DNA of 44,249 nt from Bacillota bacterium (GCA_023512105.1 JAIMAE010000006.1:1-44249); one strand, 5' to 3'; shown: positions 1 through 8,718, counted from the first letter of the stretch. Numbers and translations: made by a program. Notes: generated by a model from the sequence alone, not told the origin.

Positions 1-44
1 ATAGTTTTCAAGGACCGACGTGCTGCACCCCGACAGCACGGATG

Positions 45-73
45 ATGATAACACCGCCCCGCCCGCTTGGCAA
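45..73 (-). promoter_or_regulatory. sigma-A-type promoter facing the left window edge
   Basis: Read on the minus strand there is TTGCCA, 17 bases, then TATCAT, each one mismatch from consensus. The predicted transcript runs left out of the window and starts with a hairpin (GTGCTG / CAGCAC, about positions 19-38) followed by CCTTGAAAACT. That last string resembles the leader or spacer of Bacillota rRNA operons. No gene lies between it and the edge, so an rRNA or tRNA operon just outside is inferred. Confidence 0.55.
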
Positions 74-83
74 GGGGGGACGA

Positions 84-116
84 GAAAAAATTTAAAGTCG
101 CTCCGCCACCGACTTT
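84..116 (-). terminator. rho-independent terminator of rocA
   Basis: On the minus strand the stem AAAGTCG / CGACTTT with a 9-base loop is followed by TAAATTTTTT. The stem overlaps the last codons of the dehydrogenase gene. Confidence 0.6.
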
Positions 117-1642
117 ACCTGCATCAGCAATAAGAGGTAGTCGGGGCTGCCGGTCTTCGAGTTGGTCCCCGATAAATTGAACCCTCCAAAAGGATGAGCT
201 CCGACCATGGCTCCGGTACACTTGCGGTTAATGTAGAGGTTTCCGACCTCAAACCGTTGGCGCGCGTCTTCGATACGGTCGCGCCGCCGAGTGTACACCG
301 CCCCGGTCAGTCCGTACTCGGTATCGTTGGCAATGGTCATCGCCTCTTCCCAGTCGCGCGCCCGAATCACGGACAAGACCGGGCCGAAGATCTCTTCCTG
401 TTCGATCTTCGATCCCGGAAGAACCTCCGCGAAGATGGTCGGCTGAATGAAATAGCCTTCACCGGAAAGTTTCTCTCCCCCGGTAACCAGGGTGGCATGG
501 TCCTTGCCCCAGGCGATGTACTCGAGGATCTTGCGCTCGGCTCGCTGGTTGATGACCGGCCCCATCTGACTTTCATATTCCTCAGCGGGTCCCACTCGCA
601 ACCTCTCCGCGAGTTTGCGAATCCGCTCCAATAAAGGGTCATGGACGGCATCGAGGAGAATGGCGCGGGAGCAGGCGGAACATTTTTGTCCCGAAAACCC
701 AAAGGCCGAAACCACAATCCCTTCTGCCGCCGCATCGAGGTCGGCCGTCTCATCGACGATGATGGCGTCTTTCCCTCCCATCTCGGCAATCACTCGCTTG
801 ATCCAGCGCTGACCTGGCATCAGCTCCGCTGCCAGGCGGTGGATGCGCAGGCCCACCTCGCGCGAGCCGGTGAAGCTGACGAAGCGAATGCGAGGGTGGG
901 AAACCAGGTAATCGCCCACCTCACCACCTTCGCCGGGAAGGAAGTTGACCACGCCGGGCGGGAATCCGGCCTCCTGGAGGATGGTGAAAAATTGGGAGGC
1001 AACGACGGGAGTGTCGCTGGACGGTTTGAGAACCACCGTGTTTCCCGCCACCACCGCGGCCACTGTCATTCCGGTCAAGATGGCCAAGGGGAAGTTCCAT
1101 GGAGGAATGATCGCGCCGACCCCCAAGGGAATATAGAAGGCCTGGTCGTCTTCCCCGGCAATCGGATCAATGGGGATGGGTTGGGAGAGGCGTTCCATCT
1201 GCCGTCCGTAGTACTCCAGGAAATCGATCGCCTCCGCCACGTCGGCGTCTGCTTCGCTCCAAGGTTTTCCCGCCTCTATCACTTCCCAGGCCGCCAACTC
1301 CAGGCGGCGTCGGCGCATGATGGCCGCCGCCTTGTACAGGTAACGAGCTCGCACCGGACCGGGCAGCCGCTTCCAGTCCGCGAATGCCTGCCAGGCCGCC
1401 TCCACCGCCCGGTCGATCTCCACGCGAGAGGCTTTGGCCACGTAGCCCACCACTTGGTCCGGGTGCGAAGGATTCAGGGACGCAATGGTCGATGCAGTCG
1501 AAACCGCTTGGTCCCCGATCCAGATCGGCCATTTCCGCCCAAGCACGGCTTGCACCCTTTCCAAGGCGGCATGCATCTGGGCCCGATTATCTGGATCCTG
1601 AAAATCGATGAGCGGTTCATTGACAAACGGCTTTACCGCCAT
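92..1642 (-). CDS. rocA: L-glutamate gamma-semialdehyde dehydrogenase (1-pyrroline-5-carboxylate dehydrogenase)
   Basis: NAD-dependent aldehyde dehydrogenase that oxidises glutamate 5-semialdehyde to glutamate, the last step of proline and arginine breakdown in the cytoplasm. The 516-residue protein has the full family layout: NFPLAI near residue 183, general-base Glu287 in AEMGGKD, catalytic Cys321 in SGQKCSACSR, and a C-terminal PFGGFNLSGT oligomerisation region. From memory it aligns end to end with Bacillus RocA, including EAGKPWSEADAD and GNLYINRKCTGA. The ATG at 1642 is preferred over GTG 1645 because GGAAGGAGG lies 8 bases upstream. The thioesterase gene ends 18 bp upstream on the same strand, so the two are probably co-transcribed. 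A proline dehydrogenase partner is not in the window. Confidence 0.93.
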   Translation of the reverse strand: MAVKPFVNEPLIDFQDPDNRAQMHAALERVQAVLGRKWPIWIGDQAVSTASTIASLNPSHPDQVVGYVAKASRVEIDRAVEAAWQAFADWKRLPGPVRARYLYKAAAIMRRRRLELAAWEVIEAGKPWSEADADVAEAIDFLEYYGRQMERLSQPIPIDPIAGEDDQAFYIPLGVGAIIPPWNFPLAILTGMTVAAVVAGNTVVLKPSSDTPVVASQFFTILQEAGFPPGVVNFLPGEGGEVGDYLVSHPRIRFVSFTGSREVGLRIHRLAAELMPGQRWIKRVIAEMGGKDAIIVDETADLDAAAEGIVVSAFGFSGQKCSACSRAILLDAVHDPLLERIRKLAERLRVGPAEEYESQMGPVINQRAERKILEYIAWGKDHATLVTGGEKLSGEGYFIQPTIFAEVLPGSKIEQEEIFGPVLSVIRARDWEEAMTIANDTEYGLTGAVYTRRRDRIEDARQRFEVGNLYINRKCTGAMVGAHPFGGFNLSGTNSKTGSPDYLLLLMQVKSVAERL

Positions 1643-1660
1643 CACCGGCTCCTCCTTCCC

Positions 1661-2095
1661 TTACCCCAAGTCTTTCCCTGGCGTCGCTGCCGCATGTAAC
1701 AGCCGTTGATAGGCCTCCGGCCAGTGGCGGTCCAAGCGCACGGCACGCCCTTGGAAGACGAACGCGTGTTGGGTCCTGCCAAATAGTGCCTCGGCACCGT
1801 GTTCCGGTTGGTCTTCGCGCACCGCTTGATAGCGAAATCCCATACGCGTTGGACTGAGATGCTCCACCGAGATGACCACGCTCACCGGCTCGCCAGGCCG
1901 CAGCGCGACCCGAAAGGAGGCTTGCGCCTCTAACACCAACAGCTCGTATCCTCGCGCACGGAGAACATGGTAGTAATCTAGGCCGCAGCCGTGCAGCCAA
2001 GCCACCCGCGCCTCGGAGAACCAGTCAAAGGCCTTGGCATGATACAAAATCCCCGCCGGGTCGCAATCAGACCAACGCACCGACGTCTTCCACAC
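1661..2095 (-). CDS. acyl-CoA thioesterase, 4HBT (hotdog) family
   Basis: Single-domain hotdog thioesterase expected to hydrolyse a short acyl-CoA or aryl-CoA ester. The diagnostic 4-hydroxybenzoyl-CoA thioesterase stretch RWSDCDPAGILYHAKAFDWF is present, with the Asp that activates water in CDPAGI. At about 144 residues it has the usual length. The start is uncertain: the frame stays open to 2197 and ATG 2155 is possible, but a promoter-like TTGACC-N17-AACAAT at 2154-2182 would put transcription start downstream of that ATG, so GTG 2095 is chosen although its ribosome site is poor. It lies 18 bp ahead of rocA. The physiological substrate cannot be read from the sequence. Confidence 0.75.
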   Translation of the reverse strand: MWKTSVRWSDCDPAGILYHAKAFDWFSEARVAWLHGCGLDYYHVLRARGYELLVLEAQASFRVALRPGEPVSVVISVEHLSPTRMGFRYQAVREDQPEHGAEALFGRTQHAFVFQGRAVRLDRHWPEAYQRLLHAAATPGKDLG

Positions 2096-2153
2096 CCTGG
2101 AGCCAGAAATCGTCCTCGCCCCTTTGTTCCATGAAATTGCTGAGGTATTTCCC

Positions 2154-2182
2154 ATTGTTTGGTCCCAGAGCCAGAAGGTCAA
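2154..2182 (-). promoter_or_regulatory. candidate promoter for the thioesterase-rocA operon
   Basis: The minus strand reads TTGACC, 17 bases, AACAAT, just downstream of the tRNA terminator. The -10 box is weak. Confidence 0.35.
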
Positions 2183-2196
2183 GGCGGCCGTTGGCA

Positions 2197-2231
2197 CAAA
2201 AAATCCCGCCCGTTGGTTCCCTCCGGGCGGG
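2197..2231 (-). terminator. rho-independent terminator of the tRNA transcript
   Basis: On the minus strand CCCGCCCG pairs perfectly with CGGGCGGG across an 11-base loop and is followed by ATTTTTTG. It ends the Gln-Glu tRNA transcript. Confidence 0.8.
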
Positions 2232-2258
2232 TCAAAAGGTGCATATTAAAGGATCGAA

Positions 2259-2334
2259 TGGTAGCCCCAAGCGGATTCGAACCGCTGTTTCCGGAATGAG
2301 GGTCCGGCGTCCTAGGCCTCTAGACTATGGGGCC
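2259..2334 (-). tRNA. tRNA-Glu (anticodon CTC)
   Basis: The 76-base cloverleaf includes encoded CCA. The anticodon stem CCGGA/TCCGG encloses loop CCCTCAT, giving anticodon CTC, and the T arm carries GGTTCGAATCC. The acceptor stem is GGCCCCA / TGGGGCT, so the first pair is G-U, slightly unusual. It lies 15 bp downstream of tRNA-Gln in the same transcript. Confidence 0.93.
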
Positions 2335-2349
2335 GTATTCGTTGGTAAC

Positions 2350-2423
2350 TGGCTGGGGGACCAGGATTCGAACCTGGGCGAGGTGATCCAGAGTCACCTA
2401 TGCTACCGCTACATCATCCCCCA
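2350..2423 (-). tRNA. tRNA-Gln (anticodon CTG)
   Basis: The 74-base cloverleaf has acceptor stem TGGGGGA / TCCCCCA, discriminator G and encoded CCA. The anticodon stem GGTGA/TCACC encloses CTCTGGA, giving anticodon CTG. It is the first tRNA after the promoter at 2434-2461. Confidence 0.94.
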
Positions 2424-2433
2424 ACGGCCTCTT

Positions 2434-2461
2434 ATTATAGCAGCTTTTTTGGAATGCGCAA
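2434..2461 (-). promoter_or_regulatory. promoter of the tRNA-Gln / tRNA-Glu unit
   Basis: On the minus strand TTGCGC is followed after 16 bases by a perfect TATAAT; the tRNA-Gln gene begins 10 bases after the -10 box. Confidence 0.65.
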
Positions 2462-2608
2462 GGCTCACCGGGCACTGCGCCAATCGGGAAGGTTGTCCCA
2501 GGAGGCTCTACGGCATGGCGCTGACCCGCTCCAGGTGCGAGGCTCGCAAGCCTCGACCCGCAACCCTACCACCTTCTCCGTCCGGTGTGGCTCCAAAGCC
2601 TTTTGTCG

Positions 2609-2663
2609 AAAAGGGAGCAGCGGGCTGGCACCCCGGCCGTGCTAGGGCACCGGCCCGCCGCTC
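2609..2663 (-). terminator. probable terminator of the MFS gene and catabolic operon
   Basis: On the minus strand the arms GAGCGGCGGGC and GCCCGCTGCTC pair with one wobble around a GC-rich loop, followed by CCTTTTCG. It lies 24 bp past the MFS stop codon. Confidence 0.5.
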
Positions 2664-2686
2664 CTCGGCCATCCGATTTTTCCTTT

Positions 2687-4042
2687 TCACTGGCTTGCGG
2701 TAGCGGGGATTTCTTCTTCTCGAAACATGGGCCAGTCTCGGGTTTCCGGGCTGATCAGCGCCGCGGCCAAAAGCCCCACGCCCCCCAACCCGATCAGCAC
2801 CAGCACGGCGTAGACGTAAGGAACCAGGTGACTCAAGAATAGCAACCAAAAGCTGTAGAGGGAAGGCAACAAGAGCCCGAACTGATATGGGATGGCCACT
2901 CCGGAGGCCCGCAGGTGAATGGGAAAGCGTTCCGCCAGGTACAGCAGCAAGACCCCGAATGGGTTTGCGGTGAGCGCAAAGGCGATCCAGCCGACCACCC
3001 AGATCCACGGCCCCGGCGCGTGAGTCTGAGCCAGGTGGATCATGAGATAGTACGCGGGGCCGCTCAATACCACGAACCAGGTTCCCATCGCCATCAACAA
3101 CCGCCGCCGCCCGATTTTCTGACTCAACATCGGATAGAGGACGATCAGCAGGAGGCCGGGCACATTGATCCAGAACTCGAACTGGCTGACCAGCTTGGGC
3201 GGTTGATGCAGGACGGTGATCAGCAAGGTCGGAGTGAAGGACAACACCGGCTGGGAGGCCAACCAGAACCCTGAGGTCAAGAGGAACACCGAAAACAAGG
3301 TTCTCCCCTGTCCTCTGCGGAAGAACTCTTTTAGGGGCTCCCGCCGCTCACCGCGCTGCCGGGCTTCCACCGCTGCCTGGAGCTCAGGGACGCGTGCGAA
3401 ATACGCCAAGTACCCCACTCCCATCAGAACGCCGAGGAAGAAGGGCAGGCGCCAGCCCCAGGCGACGAAGGCGGCGTGGGGAAGCGTCGAGGAGATTAGG
3501 ACGTTGATCAGGGTCAGCACCAACAGGGCGAGCCCGGCCGGCATCGCCACCAACCCCGCCACCAACCCGCGCTGCTGCTTGCTGGCCCGTTCGATGGCCA
3601 GCGGGACCGGTCCCGCGTACCCCCCGGCCAGGCACATCCCGGCCAACAGGCGGATCAGGATCATCAGCGCCACCGAGACATAGCCCCAGCTCGCATACCC
3701 AGGGAGCAGCGCCACCAGCAAGGTGAACAGGCTAAACCCACCGCCCGCCACCAACGCCACGTAGCGCCGGCCGTATTTGTCGCCCAGGTGCCCCATGAAC
3801 AGGCTTCCCAGGGGGCGGCCCAGCAGGGTCACGGTGAAAATCAGCGTGCCCAACGTGGCCTGGACCGAGGTCGGGAGAGTGGGAGGAATGAAGTAACTTA
3901 AGGCCGCCGGCAACACAAATGCCGGAAGATAGATGTCGAAACTGTCCACGAACATCCCGATCATGCCCCCGATTAGGGTGCGACGATCGGTTCGAGTTTC
4001 TAATCGCTCGCCTGCGGCGGTTGCCGCCTCAACACCGTCCAT
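2687..4042 (-). CDS. MFS transporter, metabolite:H+ symporter-like
   Basis: Twelve-helix major facilitator protein (451 residues), probably a proton-coupled importer of a small organic acid or ester. The loop between helices 2 and 3 has the MFS signature GHLGDKYGRR, and its counterpart in the second half is QKIGRRR. The N terminus has an acidic helix-1 motif, FVDSFDIYLPAF, like the MHS (shikimate/benzoate) branch. ATG 4042 is chosen because AGGAGG lies 8 bases upstream; GTG 4051 would sit directly on the ribosome site. It is the last gene of the ten-gene leftward cluster, 113 bp after a DGLPV paralog, so its likely substrate is the compound degraded by that operon. The substrate itself is not identifiable. 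Confidence 0.85.
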   Translation of the reverse strand: MDGVEAATAAGERLETRTDRRTLIGGMIGMFVDSFDIYLPAFVLPAALSYFIPPTLPTSVQATLGTLIFTVTLLGRPLGSLFMGHLGDKYGRRYVALVAGGGFSLFTLLVALLPGYASWGYVSVALMILIRLLAGMCLAGGYAGPVPLAIERASKQQRGLVAGLVAMPAGLALLVLTLINVLISSTLPHAAFVAWGWRLPFFLGVLMGVGYLAYFARVPELQAAVEARQRGERREPLKEFFRRGQGRTLFSVFLLTSGFWLASQPVLSFTPTLLITVLHQPPKLVSQFEFWINVPGLLLIVLYPMLSQKIGRRRLLMAMGTWFVVLSGPAYYLMIHLAQTHAPGPWIWVVGWIAFALTANPFGVLLLYLAERFPIHLRASGVAIPYQFGLLLPSLYSFWLLFLSHLVPYVYAVLVLIGLGGVGLLAAALISPETRDWPMFREEEIPATASQ

Positions 4043-4155
4043 TGCGTGCACCTCCTATTTGTGCAAATGGTGGGAGCTCGCGGCTCCCTCGGCTCCCGCG
4101 CCGAGCCTGCCATGGACCGCCTTGGGCCCACGGGCTCAAGGCGGGGAGGCCGGGG

Positions 4156-5220
4156 TCACGACGCCTCCACTTTGGCTCGCCCAGGAAACCGTCGACGATT
4201 CGAAAAGGGCTGGGCGATGGTGGAGACCCCCGCGTTGTTTGCCCCGGCCACCACCACCAGAACGTCGTCCGGGGAACGCAGGTAGGGCCGCCACTCGTCG
4301 GCCGACCATCCCTTGCGCTCCTCCTCGGTAGCCGGGCGAACAAACCCAATCGGCCGCTCGATCCCGTCTTTCCCCACCGCCGCCAGCTCCGCCGCGGTGT
4401 GGCCGGCATGTTCAAACACGTACTGTTGCACATCGCGCTTGCTCCACCCGTGACGAGCCAACAGGTGGGCGTGTTCCGGACCCAAGATCAGAACCGCCCA
4501 CTGCTGCGGGCGCACCATCACTCCGGTGCGATGCACGGTATCCACCAGGTCGTTGAGCAGGTGTTCCGGATTGTCCGTCTGGCGATTGTCCAGAAAGTCG
4601 CAACTTCGGACGTGCACCGCCGAGACCACGGTGTCCTCGGGTTGGTAGCCCAACTGAACGTGCAGGGGCTCCCACGGGCTGGCTTCCTCGTTTTCCGCGA
4701 TGCACAGGGTGTAGCGGCCGGGCGTGCCTTGGGTCGCCTGGTCGAGCTCGTGCGGGCGCAGCCCGAAGACATTGGCAATGATCAGCCGGATGGCCCGTCC
4801 CACCGTGGCATTGGCCCGAAATCCCGGCCCCAACACGTTTCCGCCCGAGTTAAAACCCAGGGTGTGACGCATCGGGCCGTTGACGATCAGCAGCGGACCT
4901 CCCCCGGTGGTACTCTGCCACGCCCCGAAGATTGCCGCTCCTTCGTCGACCACGGCCTCGAACGCCGCCAGCACCACGGGAAAATACTCCGGGCGACACC
5001 CGGCCAGGATCGCGTTGATCGCGGCCAGCTCCACCGTGCACTCTCGTCCTACCGCGTCCATCCGCCACAAGACCTCGTTGGAGGAACGCTTCGTCGTAGC
5101 AAGAAAAGCGTCGAGGCGCTTCGGGGTCGGCGGAATGACCGGCAGCCCGTCCGCCCATCCCTGTTCGAAGTAGTACTCGTTAATGGCAATCGCTGCTTCC
5201 GGATTCATCTCTTGCGTCAC
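4156..5220 (-). CDS. DGLPV-family protein, paralog 1 (UGSC-associated, function unknown)
   Basis: I recognise a conserved but unnamed ~355-residue family; no function is known to me. Visible blocks are QGWADGLPVIPPT (residues 20-32), AGCRPEYFPVVLAA (about 73-86, Cys75), QSTTGG (102-107), NGPMR (114-118), GFRANATVGRAIRL (133-146) and LCIAENEEASPWEPLH (172-187). There is no signal peptide or membrane helix, so it is cytoplasmic. The GTG at 5220 is chosen because GAGGGGGA lies 7 bases upstream and the N terminus then matches the two paralogs; the frame is open to 5235. It is the most diverged of three copies in this operon and lies between the esterase and the transporter. Conserved polar, Asn- and Arg-rich blocks suggest an enzyme, but that is inference. 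Confidence 0.75.
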   Translation of the reverse strand: MTQEMNPEAAIAINEYYFEQGWADGLPVIPPTPKRLDAFLATTKRSSNEVLWRMDAVGRECTVELAAINAILAGCRPEYFPVVLAAFEAVVDEGAAIFGAWQSTTGGGPLLIVNGPMRHTLGFNSGGNVLGPGFRANATVGRAIRLIIANVFGLRPHELDQATQGTPGRYTLCIAENEEASPWEPLHVQLGYQPEDTVVSAVHVRSCDFLDNRQTDNPEHLLNDLVDTVHRTGVMVRPQQWAVLILGPEHAHLLARHGWSKRDVQQYVFEHAGHTAAELAAVGKDGIERPIGFVRPATEEERKGWSADEWRPYLRSPDDVLVVVAGANNAGVSTIAQPFSNRRRFPGRAKVEAS

Positions 5221-5249
5221 GATGATCCCCCTCATTTCCCGAGATTCAC

Positions 5250-6125
5250 TTACGCCGGCGACAGGTACCGTCCCAAAAATGCCAGAATCTCTTCCTTGAC
5301 CTCGGGCTGCCAGAGCTCGGGCGACGTGGTGTGGCGGCCGCCGGGAACGGTGACCAGGGTGGCGTCCCCTCCACTTTCCCGAAGGGCCTGGTAAAGCAGT
5401 TCCGCTTGGTTGTAGGCGACAATTTCATCGGCGTCGCCGTGGATGATCAAAAACGGCGGGGTACGCCCGGGCTGGATGTAGCGGAGCGGATTGGCCGCCT
5501 CGGCCTGCGGCTTGCGCTCGGCCAGTGGTCCCCCCAGGAGGAGCGCCTCAGCGGATTGCGGCGCCCCGTGATCGACCGCCGAAGGATAGGGGAGTTGGGC
5601 AAAGAAGTCGTTGGGCGCGGCGATCGCCACCACCGCGCTGACCGCGCTCGACTGCCCCTCCCACTCGCCGCCCTCAAAGAGGCCCGAGCCGCTGGTGGTG
5701 CCGGCGAGCGCCGCCAGATGCCCGCCGGCAGACTGGCCCATCACCGCAATCCGCTCGCCATCGACCCCCAACGCCGTTGCATGGGCGCGCAGAAAGCGGA
5801 TGGCGGTCTTGACATCCTCGATTTGGGCCGGAAACTTGCTCTCTCCGCTGGTGCGATAGCGCACGCTGGCCACCACGTAACCCGCCTCGGCGAACCCGAC
5901 CAGCCAGGGGATAGAGACGGCGTGCCCCACCGACATCCATCCGCCTCCTTCCAACCACACCAAGGCTGGACGCGGTGGCGCGGCAACGGAGAAAGGCCGG
6001 AGCAGGTAGAGGGTCAGCGGCATATTGATGGGGCGGTTGGGGTAGGGACAGACCTGGGAGTACACCACATCCGCCATCAGCGCCAAGCGTTCCCGCTGCG
6101 AGACCACCTGCAGCGTCTTGCGCAT
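5250..6125 (-). CDS. alpha/beta hydrolase, BD-FAE / carboxylesterase type
   Basis: Serine esterase of the alpha/beta hydrolase fold (291 residues). The nucleophile is Ser132 in GQSAGG, the oxyanion-hole motif is EGGGW at 59-63 (the HGG-type variant of the BD-FAE feruloyl-esterase group), the acid is probably the Asp in HGDADEIV, and the base is His in GGRHTT. There is no signal peptide, so it acts in the cytoplasm on an imported ester. The start ATG has AAAGGCAGG about 7 bases upstream. It sits 32 bp after the alcohol dehydrogenase and 29 bp before DGLPV paralog 1. In pathway terms it could release an alcohol for the neighbouring dehydrogenase; that order is inferred from the cluster. Confidence 0.86.
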   Translation of the reverse strand: MRKTLQVVSQRERLALMADVVYSQVCPYPNRPINMPLTLYLLRPFSVAAPPRPALVWLEGGGWMSVGHAVSIPWLVGFAEAGYVVASVRYRTSGESKFPAQIEDVKTAIRFLRAHATALGVDGERIAVMGQSAGGHLAALAGTTSGSGLFEGGEWEGQSSAVSAVVAIAAPNDFFAQLPYPSAVDHGAPQSAEALLLGGPLAERKPQAEAANPLRYIQPGRTPPFLIIHGDADEIVAYNQAELLYQALRESGGDATLVTVPGGRHTTSPELWQPEVKEEILAFLGRYLSPA

Positions 6126-6157
6126 CGTTCCACCTGCCTTTCGCCAGCACGCTCGCC

Positions 6158-7288
6158 TTACGATTCGAAGACCGCTACCGCACGGCCGGTGATATCCCCC
6201 GCGGCAAGCCGCTCGTAGGCATCGGGCACCGCGTCGAGCCCCACCACCTCGGAAACCACCGCGCCAGGTTGGATGAAGCCGGCCGCGAGCAGGGTCAAGA
6301 TGGTGGGCATATCCACCCCCGCCCGGGCCCCGTAGGACCCCACGATGGAGATGCCTCGGCGCACCACATGGGTGATCGGCACGGAAGCCGCGGTGTCTCC
6401 CGGCGCGATTCCCACCGCCACCAAGCGACCGCCGTCGGCCACCATGGAAAGCGCTTGGGCAAAGGTCTCGGCGCGGCCCAGCACCTCAAACGCCACGTCC
6501 ACGCCGGCGCCGTGGGTCATCTGCCGCACCGCCGCCACCGGGTCCTCTTGCCTCGCGTTCACCGTGGCCGTCGCCCCCAGTCGACGGGCCGCCTGCAGCT
6601 TGTCCTCGCGAACGTCCACCGCGATCACAGCGGCCGCCCCAAAGGCGCGCGACAACTGCACGATCACACTCCCCACCCCGCCGGCGGCCACCACGGCCAC
6701 TTGACACCCCGGCCGAAGGTCGGCCGCCCGGCGCACCGCGCCGTAGCCGGTAAACACGGCACAGCCGACAATGGCGGCGTCCCGCCAGGGGATGGACTCG
6801 GGCAAGGCGAAGACGCCATGCGCCGGAATGACGCAATACTCTGCCATCCCGCCCATGGAGTACATGGCCAACGGGCGCCCGTCCTCGCGAAAGAGCCGGG
6901 TGGCGCCATCGTAGAGCACCCCTTGGAGTCGATTGAGGCGAAAGAAGCGTTCACAGAGGTCGTCTCGTCCGCGCCGGCACGCCGGGCAGCTGCCGCAGGG
7001 CATGATGAAGGAGGCCACCACCCGCTCTCCCTCGCGGACCCGATCCACGCCTGGCCCCACTTCCACCACCCTCCCGGCCACCTCGTGCCCGATGACCGCT
7101 GGAGTAGGAAAGGCGACCTCGCCGCGGATTACGTGCAAATCGGTGTGGCATATCCCGCATGCCGCCACCTTGACCAAGACCTCCCCAGGCCCGGGACGGG
7201 GCACGCGGATGCGCTCGATCTGCAGGCGTTGGCCCGGCCCCTCGAGCACAGCCGCCCACATGGCGTCGGGGACGGCCCGCCCTACCAT
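6158..7288 (-). CDS. zinc-dependent medium-chain alcohol dehydrogenase
   Basis: NAD(P)-dependent alcohol dehydrogenase of the MDR superfamily, 376 residues. Catalytic-zinc ligands are Cys44 in CGICHTD and the GHE pair His68-Glu69. Four structural-zinc cysteines are at about 98, 101, 104 and 112 in CGSCPACRRGRDDLC. The Rossmann glycines are in AAGGVGSV. The ATG at 7288 overlaps the last 7 bp of the upstream mmsA gene (ATGGTAG), indicating translational coupling; AGGTGG lies about 10 bases upstream. The open frame extends further up, but that part overlaps mmsA and is not conserved. In this operon it probably oxidises a small alcohol or hydroxy acid to the aldehyde used by MmsA. The substrate is unknown. 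Confidence 0.88.
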   Translation of the reverse strand: MVGRAVPDAMWAAVLEGPGQRLQIERIRVPRPGPGEVLVKVAACGICHTDLHVIRGEVAFPTPAVIGHEVAGRVVEVGPGVDRVREGERVVASFIMPCGSCPACRRGRDDLCERFFRLNRLQGVLYDGATRLFREDGRPLAMYSMGGMAEYCVIPAHGVFALPESIPWRDAAIVGCAVFTGYGAVRRAADLRPGCQVAVVAAGGVGSVIVQLSRAFGAAAVIAVDVREDKLQAARRLGATATVNARQEDPVAAVRQMTHGAGVDVAFEVLGRAETFAQALSMVADGGRLVAVGIAPGDTAASVPITHVVRRGISIVGSYGARAGVDMPTILTLLAAGFIQPGAVVSEVVGLDAVPDAYERLAAGDITGRAVAVFES

Positions 7289-8718
7289 CGCGTCACCACC
7301 ACCTGTTTGCGCGTGTAGAAATCCCAACCGTCCGGCCCGTGAAGGTGCAGGTCCCCGTAAAACGACCGCTTCCAACCGGAAAAGGGGTAAAAAGCCAAGG
7401 GTTGAGCCACCCCGACGTTCACCCCGACCATGCCGCACTCCACGGTCTCGCGGAACCGGCGAGCCGCTTTCCCGGAATGGGTAAACAGCACCGCCATGTT
7501 CCCGTAGCGGCTGGCGTTAATCCAGCGCACCGCCTCCTCCAAGGTAGACACGCCGCCCACCGCCAACACCGGGCCAAAGATCTCTTCGCGGGCCACCACC
7601 CCGTCGGGTTGGACGCCGGCCAACACCGTGGGTCCGAGGAAGAACCCCGGCAGGTCCTGACCCGCCTGGCGACCGTCCAAGGCCAGCACCGCGCCTTCGG
7701 CGTGGCCTTGAGCGATGTAGCCGCGCACCCGCTCCCGGTGATCGGCGCGGATGAGCGGGCCGATATCCACCCCCTCGACATCCCCCGGTCCCAACTTCAG
7801 CCGCCGGGCCGATTCCACCACTGCTTCGAGCAGCCGAGGATAGGCCGCGCCCACGCCCAGTGCCACGCTGCCGGCCAGGCAGCGCTCGCCGGCATTTCCA
7901 AATGCCGAGTTGAGCACCGCCGGCAGGACCGCTTCCCAGTCGGCATCCTCGAGGATCACCAGATGGTTTTTGGCTCCCCCTGCAGCCTGCACCCGTTTGC
8001 CGGTGGCGGCTGCCTGTGCGTAGACCTCGCGCGCGGCTGGCTCAGAACCGACGAATGACACCGCGGCCACCTCGGGATGTTGGATGAGCGTCCGCGTCAC
8101 CTCCGCCCCACCGTGGACGACGTTGACCACGCCGGGCGGAAAACCCGCTTGCCACATCAGCTCTACCAGCCGCCCGGCAGCCAAAGGCGTCTTCTCCGAA
8201 GGTTTGAGGATGACCGAGTTGCCAGCCGCCACCGCCAAGGGAACCATCCACAACGGGATCATCACCGGGAAGTTAAACGGCGTAATGCAGGCCACTATGC
8301 CCACCGGCCGCCGGTACCAGTCTTGGTCTAGACCTGCGCTGACCTCCGGCAAGGTACGCCCCTGTAGCCAAGTTGGAGCGCCACAGGCAAAGTCCACCAC
8401 CTCGATCCCTCGGCGAATTTCCCCGCGGGCTTCCGCCAGCGTCTTTCCATGATGCCGGGTCACCAGTTGGGCAAGTTCCTCTAAATGCTCCTCAAGCAGC
8501 TGTTTCCAGCGAAACAGGCACTGGACCCGCTCGGTAACCGGCCTACGGCGCCACTCGGCCCCCGCCCGGGCCGCGGCCGCCACGGCCTCCTCCACCACCG
8601 CGGGCGTGGCCTCTGGGACTTCCGCCACCACCTCCCCCCGCGCCGGATCCCACACCGAATGCCAACCTTGGTTGGTCAATACCTCTCGGTCTGCGATGAG
8701 ATGTCCCCGCACCGCCAT
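7282..8718 (-). CDS. mmsA: CoA-acylating (methyl)malonate-semialdehyde dehydrogenase
   Basis: MmsA/IolA-type aldehyde dehydrogenase that converts malonate semialdehyde or methylmalonate semialdehyde, with CoA and NAD, to acetyl-CoA or propionyl-CoA plus CO2. The family signs are the catalytic Cys280 in GERC, loss of the usual general-base Glu (the region reads AAGGAKNH, as in CoA-dependent members), PFNFPVMIPLW near 147-157, and the C-terminal FYPFSGWKRSFYGDLHLHG with RKQVVVTRW. Length 478 is typical. The start ATG has AGGAG about 10 bases upstream. It is 44 bp after DGLPV paralog 2 and overlaps adh by 7 bp. With the class-III aminotransferase at the head of the operon it would complete a beta-alanine-like route, which is an inference. 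Confidence 0.9.
   Translation of the reverse strand: MAVRGHLIADREVLTNQGWHSVWDPARGEVVAEVPEATPAVVEEAVAAAARAGAEWRRRPVTERVQCLFRWKQLLEEHLEELAQLVTRHHGKTLAEARGEIRRGIEVVDFACGAPTWLQGRTLPEVSAGLDQDWYRRPVGIVACITPFNFPVMIPLWMVPLAVAAGNSVILKPSEKTPLAAGRLVELMWQAGFPPGVVNVVHGGAEVTRTLIQHPEVAAVSFVGSEPAAREVYAQAAATGKRVQAAGGAKNHLVILEDADWEAVLPAVLNSAFGNAGERCLAGSVALGVGAAYPRLLEAVVESARRLKLGPGDVEGVDIGPLIRADHRERVRGYIAQGHAEGAVLALDGRQAGQDLPGFFLGPTVLAGVQPDGVVAREEIFGPVLAVGGVSTLEEAVRWINASRYGNMAVLFTHSGKAARRFRETVECGMVGVNVGVAQPLAFYPFSGWKRSFYGDLHLHGPDGWDFYTRKQVVVTRW

Noticed and set aside
641-1699. Rightward open frame of 352 codons
   Set aside because: Antisense shadow of rocA.
3919-5394. Long rightward open frame of 491 codons
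   Set aside because: Antisense to the MFS, DGLPV and esterase genes; low-complexity His/Arg/Pro composition typical of a GC-rich shadow frame.
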